Below are positions 59,973 to 64,000 of a DNA stretch of 64,000 bases, one piece after another. Location: positions 2,728,001 through 2,792,000 of the forward strand of contig NZ_CP098732.1 of assembly GCF_023824315.1 (NCBI RefSeq), written 5' to 3'. The stretch's first letter is position 1, and each line of letters opens with the position of its first letter. Source of the DNA: Acinetobacter tibetensis. GTDB taxonomy: Bacteria; Pseudomonadota; Gammaproteobacteria; Pseudomonadales; Moraxellaceae. The position numbers and the translations under genes are program-made. The notes beneath the pieces were generated by a model. It made no database searches. It was not told where the DNA came from and worked only from the letters and a program-made list of their open reading frames with translations.

Positions 59973-60156
59973 GCAATAAGTCATAGCCATATGCTTTAGG
60001 GAAGTTGGTGCAAATCCAACACTGCCCCCGCAACGGTAAAACGAAACGTATATCTTTATAAGTGCTTGCACTTACATCACTGCACTCGTGTGGGAAGATG
60101 GGTATACCAATATTGTTCGCAATATTTATATTTAAGTCCGGAGACCTGCTTATTGC
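59973..60156 (+). promoter_or_regulatory. Cobalamin riboswitch
   Basis: Contains the B12 core GGGAAGTTGGTGCAAATCC-AACACTGCCCCCGCAACGG and the 3' element AGTCCGGAGACCTGC. The closing stem GCAATAAG (59973-59980) pairs with CTTATTGC (60149-60156). Binding adenosylcobalamin should lower expression of the receptor gene downstream. Confidence 0.93.
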
Positions 60157-60171
60157 GCCGTTTAACTCAAT

Positions 60172-60190
60172 CATTCACGGGGGGTGAATG
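60172..60190 (+). promoter_or_regulatory. Hairpin around the upstream G-run before btuB
   Basis: CATTCAC (60172-60178) pairs with GTGAATG (60184-60190) with five G in the loop. The right arm includes the ATG at 60188-60190. It could be the expression platform of the riboswitch. Confidence 0.55.
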
Positions 60191-60202
60191 TATGGAGCCA
60201 GC

Positions 60203-62062
60203 ATGCCAAATTTATTTCAGCCTACTGCTTTAGTGGGCGCAATCGCTATTGCGATGGGTTTCTCTACGTCTGTATCTGCGCAAGACAACACGAATGTTGT
60301 GAATGCTTCTCTAGATACTTTGGTGGTAACTGCAACACGTTCTGAAGAAAAAATTAAAGACGTCCCTGCACGTATTTCAATCATTGAACCACAAATTGTT
60401 GAACAATCTCCTATTGCAGAATTACCACATTTGCTCATGAGTGATGCTTCTATCGATATGATGCAATACGGTGGTTATGGTCAAGCAGCATCAATTTTTA
60501 CTCGTGGAACAAATTCAACTCATACTCTTGTATTACGTGATGGTGTTCGCCTTAACACAGGTTCTGCTGGTTCTGCTTCACTAGCATTTATTGATACAAC
60601 TGATATTAAGCAAATCGAAGTACTTAAAGGTCCTGCATCCGTTCTATATGGTACAGATGCAATTGGTGGCGTAGTCCAGTTAGTTTCTAAAACACCAGAA
60701 AAAACTGGGGCTTTTGTAACTGGTGAAATCGGTGAGCACAGTACCTATAAGTCTGTCATTGGCGCAGATTTGGCTGAGAATGGAATTTATGCGCAAATTC
60801 GGGGTCAACGCTTAGAATCTGACGGAACACAAGTTACAGACTTCAAGGATGCTCAAGTCAATGCAGGAGCCTATGATCAAAAAGGCTTTAGTGCAAAATT
60901 CGGTATAGAAAAAGAACAATATGCTGCATCAGTTGATTATTCAGAGAATCAAGGTACTTCTACCTATGTTGATGGTATCAATGATGCGAATTGGAATCTG
61001 ATTGGTCTAAAAAATGTCTCTCAAGATTTTAAAAATGAAATCATTAATGTTAAAGGTCGTGTAAACCTAAGCGATAACTTTGCACTTCATGCTCGCTTAT
61101 CTCAATTCAAAGATGATCTTGAGCAAAATGATTCTCATGATGCAATCTACAATACAACAAAAGAAGCTGAACTTTATAGTAAATGGCAATTTAGCCCTAC
61201 TCAGAATCTCTTGGCTGGGGTCGCAACGAAAAATGTCGAATCTGACGTTCTTTCAGGTAGTGGTTATAATGCTGTGGACTATGACAAAGAAGTTGATAGC
61301 ACAGGTTATTTTGTTCAACACCAATACCAATCTGAAAAACTACACACCCAATTAGGTGTCCGTGTAGAAGATCATGAGACATTTGGTACTCATACCGTAG
61401 GGCAAGCTGCTGCACGTTATCAAATTTTACCAGCTACTAGTATTTACACCAATATTGGTACTGCTTTCCGTGCCCCAACGAATAATGACTTATATGCATT
61501 AAGCTGGGGTGGAAACCCTGAGTTAAAACCAGAAGAAAGTGTTTCATATGAAATTGGTCTTGACCAACAACTTACAAATCACTTAACAATGGGATTATCT
61601 GCTTACCGTAATGAGGTTGATAACTTAATTACTTGGCAGAATGGTAAAAATTTCAATGTAAAGGAAGCAACTTTTACTGGTGGCGAATTCAACCTTGATT
61701 GGGCAAAAGATGAGTTATTTACAAATCTTTCATATGCCTATGTACAGCCAAAAGACAAAGAAACTGATCAAGATCTGCCTCGTCGTTCACGCCAAAGTCT
61801 AACTTTGACATCAGGACTACAAAATGAAGTGTATGGCATTAGTGCATCACTTTCAGCTAAATCTAGACCTAAAAATAGCACTATTTCAGGATATGCTACT
61901 GTTGATGTAAATGCATTCTGGAATGTAAATCCTAACGTTAAATTATTTACGAATATTCAGAATATTGGTGATGTTGAATACAAAACGACATCTTATGGTA
62001 GCGGATACTATTATGTGAATGGTGGCCGTCAAGCTTCCGCAGGAGTCACTTTCCGTTATTAA
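60203..62062 (+). CDS. btuB: TonB-dependent cobalamin receptor BtuB
   Basis: 619 residues from the ATG at 60203, which has GGAG six bases upstream. An ATG at 60188 is in frame but lies in a hairpin and has only the G-run before it. Signal peptide ends VSA; a TonB box-like DTLVVTATR follows. Plug domain GSAGSASLAFIDTTDIKQIEVLKGPASVLYGTDAIGGVVQL, then a 22-strand barrel ending in GVTFRY. The riboswitch in front makes vitamin B12 the likely ligand. Confidence 0.93.
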   Translation: MPNLFQPTALVGAIAIAMGFSTSVSAQDNTNVVNASLDTLVVTATRSEEKIKDVPARISIIEPQIVEQSPIAELPHLLMSDASIDMMQYGGYGQAASIFTRGTNSTHTLVLRDGVRLNTGSAGSASLAFIDTTDIKQIEVLKGPASVLYGTDAIGGVVQLVSKTPEKTGAFVTGEIGEHSTYKSVIGADLAENGIYAQIRGQRLESDGTQVTDFKDAQVNAGAYDQKGFSAKFGIEKEQYAASVDYSENQGTSTYVDGINDANWNLIGLKNVSQDFKNEIINVKGRVNLSDNFALHARLSQFKDDLEQNDSHDAIYNTTKEAELYSKWQFSPTQNLLAGVATKNVESDVLSGSGYNAVDYDKEVDSTGYFVQHQYQSEKLHTQLGVRVEDHETFGTHTVGQAAARYQILPATSIYTNIGTAFRAPTNNDLYALSWGGNPELKPEESVSYEIGLDQQLTNHLTMGLSAYRNEVDNLITWQNGKNFNVKEATFTGGEFNLDWAKDELFTNLSYAYVQPKDKETDQDLPRRSRQSLTLTSGLQNEVYGISASLSAKSRPKNSTISGYATVDVNAFWNVNPNVKLFTNIQNIGDVEYKTTSYGSGYYYVNGGRQASAGVTFRY

Positions 62063-62106
62063 TTTAACTTAAAGACTCAAAAAAATTTTAAAACAGCGCA
62101 GTTTAT

Positions 62107-62139
62107 GGATAATGTTTTGACCGGCATTATCCTTTTTTT
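62107..62139 (+). terminator. Rho-independent terminator between btuB and the adenosyltransferase gene
   Basis: GGATAATG (62107-62114) pairs with CATTATCC (62125-62132), then TTTTTTT. It should split the two genes unless read through. Confidence 0.9.
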
Positions 62140-62160
62140 CATTTAAACCTAGGAAACATT

Positions 62161-62739
62161 ATGGGCCACCGTTTAAGTAAAATTTATACCCGCACAGGTG
62201 ATACAGGAACCACAGGACTTGGCGATGGTTCTCGTGTAGCCAAAGATGATCTAAGAATTACCGCACTTGGTGATGTGGATGAACTCAATTCAACGATTGG
62301 TGTCCTGCGTGCTCAAATTAGCGCAAGCTCAATCACTGACAAAGCAATCTGGGATAAAAGCTTAAGTCTCATTCAGCATTGGCTTTTCGACTTAGGTGGT
62401 GAAGTGTGCATTCCCAACTATCATTTGCTACAGCCGGTTTGCATTGAGTTTCTTGAACAAGAAATTGACCGTATGAATGAAAACTTGCCCATGCTGAAAG
62501 AATTTATTCTCCCTTCTGGTTCTTTGGCATGTAGCTATGCACATCAAGCACGAGCAGTATGCCGCCGAGCAGAACGTAGCCTAATGTCGGTACAGACCCG
62601 TGATCAGAACATTCAAGCCACTGCATTAAAGCTGCTCAACCGTTTATCCGACTGGTTGTTTGTTGCCTCGCGCGCCTTGCAACGTGCTGAAGGTGGCTCA
62701 GAAGTGCTTTGGCAAAAAAATATTAACGACACGATTTAA
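62161..62739 (+). CDS. Cob(I)yrinic acid a,c-diamide adenosyltransferase (PduO type)
   Basis: 192 residues. TRTGDTGTTGLGDGSRVAKDD is the ATP-binding N-terminus of PduO-type ATRs, and RAVCRRAERSLM with its Arg residues completes the active site. It attaches adenosine to cobalamin, so it makes the active cofactor from B12 imported by BtuB. Ribosome site AGGAAACATT. Located 21 bases after the btuB terminator. Confidence 0.95.
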   Translation: MGHRLSKIYTRTGDTGTTGLGDGSRVAKDDLRITALGDVDELNSTIGVLRAQISASSITDKAIWDKSLSLIQHWLFDLGGEVCIPNYHLLQPVCIEFLEQEIDRMNENLPMLKEFILPSGSLACSYAHQARAVCRRAERSLMSVQTRDQNIQATALKLLNRLSDWLFVASRALQRAEGGSEVLWQKNINDTI

Positions 62740-62960
62740 AAAACAACCTGATTGAGGCTAGATCATAAATCTTCAGTCTCAATCATCACTTTTGCTCTGT
62801 TCAAGTTCATTGAATCGAACTTTGATTTTTATCACTATTCAAACAATCCTATAGCGTTTAAATTTCTAAAAATAAGGATTCAAATACAAGTCAATGGACT
62901 GTGAAATTTCACATAACTCCGTAATAATCAAAATAGAGTAATCACTAAGCAGATTTAAAC

Positions 62961-63680
62961 ATGCAAATTATCGGACATCGCGGCGCACGGGGTGAAGCAC
63001 CTGAAAACACCTTAGGTGGATTTCAATATTTACATGACTTAGGCATCCGTGCTGTCGAGTTCGATGTGCGCCAGCTCAAAGATGACACTTTTGTGGTGAT
63101 GCATGATGATAATTTTTTACGCACCACTTCAATTGAACAAAATCTTTATGCCTGTACAGCTCATGACTTACACCACTTCAATCAAGCTTCTATCTGGATG
63201 GATTGGCAACATGAAAATACGCCAACCCTAGAACAAAGCCTGAATATTCTGCGTGAATTTTCTCACCTAGAAGTAGAAGTGAAAGCCGTGAATGATTTCA
63301 CAGCCGCAGAAAAACTAATTCAAAGTTTAGAACACGCTTTAACAGGGTTTGAGCACAATGCAGTCATCACCAGTTTTGACTTGAAAATTCACCAAGCTTT
63401 ACAACAGTCTAACTCGCGATTTAGACGCGGACTTCTGATTAAAGAAGACATCCGAGAACGTGCGATTGAACAAGCACTGGAATTAGGCTGTAGCCGTATT
63501 GGTTGGATGAACCAATTGGCAAGCGATGCCTTAATTCAAGCCACCCAAGCTGCAGGATTAAAGGTCAGTGTCTGGACCGTCAATGATGTACAGCGTGCCA
63601 AACATTTGCAAACCTGTGGTATTGATGGCCTGATTACCGATTTCCCTAAATTGATGCTGCAACAGCTAAATTTGGACTAA
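62961..63680 (+). CDS. Glycerophosphodiester phosphodiesterase
   Basis: 239 residues. The catalytic start IGHRGARGEAPENTLGGF, metal ligands in VEFDVRQLKDDTFVVMHDD and the strand VEVKAV are typical of cytoplasmic GDPD (UgpQ-like). The late LIKEDIRERAI and VWTVNDVQRAKHLQTCGIDGLITDFP match too. It releases glycerol-3-phosphate from glycerophosphodiesters. Not obviously in an operon with the genes before it. Confidence 0.94.
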   Translation: MQIIGHRGARGEAPENTLGGFQYLHDLGIRAVEFDVRQLKDDTFVVMHDDNFLRTTSIEQNLYACTAHDLHHFNQASIWMDWQHENTPTLEQSLNILREFSHLEVEVKAVNDFTAAEKLIQSLEHALTGFEHNAVITSFDLKIHQALQQSNSRFRRGLLIKEDIRERAIEQALELGCSRIGWMNQLASDALIQATQAAGLKVSVWTVNDVQRAKHLQTCGIDGLITDFPKLMLQQLNLD

Positions 63681-63972
63681 AAATTGGTTCGGATAACAAG
63701 CAGAATTGATCCGAAATTAAGAGGAGTACAGCAGTTGACCTAAAGTACAATAGAAATATATCAAGCAACCAATAAAAATAGCGGATTGATTACGATAAAT
63801 TCAATCTTAGCATGGTCTTATTCTGTTACTGTTTAGTACAATACAACTGTACAATAATGCTAGAGTACGAATGTTGCTCATGCTAATATGCCAGAATCTT
63901 AATCCTTACAAGTTGTAATGATTTAAGTTCTCAATTTTAACCTGTATCAGGTTTCTAGGAGTGCTGTTGGAG

Positions 63973-64000
63973 ATGAATCCTCCCCTACCTCAAGCCCCAA
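63973..64000 (+). CDS. Possible start of a gene cut by the right edge
   Basis: ATG at 63973 opens MNPPLPQAP and stays open to the window end. AGGAG lies 12 bases upstream and GGAG overlaps the codon. Too short to name. The 292 bases before it contain no other gene. Confidence 0.35.

Overview
The window is chromosomal DNA of a low-GC gammaproteobacterium, most likely Acinetobacter (Moraxellaceae). The evidence is the 16S/23S/5S rRNA operon with tRNA-Ile and tRNA-Ala spacers, the separate trpFB and trpA loci, the trpA-accD-folC-SPOR cluster, the rplM-rpsI-sspA-sspB order and the overall codon use. The species cannot be fixed by eye. I see no prophage, insertion sequence, integron or CRISPR array; this is mostly core genome with a few accessory-looking patches.

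Layout, left to right. 1-9.0 kb: an OprB-type porin (cut by the left edge), a CaiB/racemase-type CoA enzyme, an AraC regulator, a Nudix hydrolase plus a small kinase, then a thiolase and a fused hydratase/dehydrogenase for beta-oxidation, separated by a dispersed structured repeat. 9-21.3 kb: household and envelope genes (GNAT, methyltransferase, hemolysin-III protein, MFS symporter, phosphoesterase, PLD-family lipoprotein, acyltransferase, hflX, an LrgA/LrgB-like pair) and three tandem DUF2147 genes, the last one dead. 21.3-27.5 kb: apaH-rsmA-pdxA on the minus strand, then rplM-rpsI, a decayed minus-strand gene, sspA-sspB and an unknown tail-anchored protein. 27.8-30.3 kb: a four-gene roadblock / winged-helix-like / Ras-like GTPase / roadblock operon that resembles the conservons of Streptomyces. 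30.5-36.2 kb: a complete rRNA operon on the minus strand. 36.5-38.7 kb: a YfiR-YfiN-YfiB c-di-GMP module. 38.9-39.4 kb: a four-tRNA operon. 39.5-51.9 kb: nadA, argJ, secA, a peroxiredoxin, a metallo-hydrolase/phosphatase pair and SPOR-folC-accD-trpA. 52-57.5 kb: accessory genes between trpA and trpBF. 57.5-64 kb: second repeat copy, trpB-trpF, a cobalamin riboswitch with btuB, a cobalamin adenosyltransferase and a glycerophosphodiesterase.

The most interesting parts are the conservon-like GTPase operon (27.8-30.3 kb); the two copies of a structured repeat (6.1 and 57.5 kb), which keep an identical core and a hairpin whose arms changed together; the leader of rplM, with two mutually exclusive hairpins; and the cobalamin control region of btuB. 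All functional names come from reading motifs and from memory of families. No database search was run.
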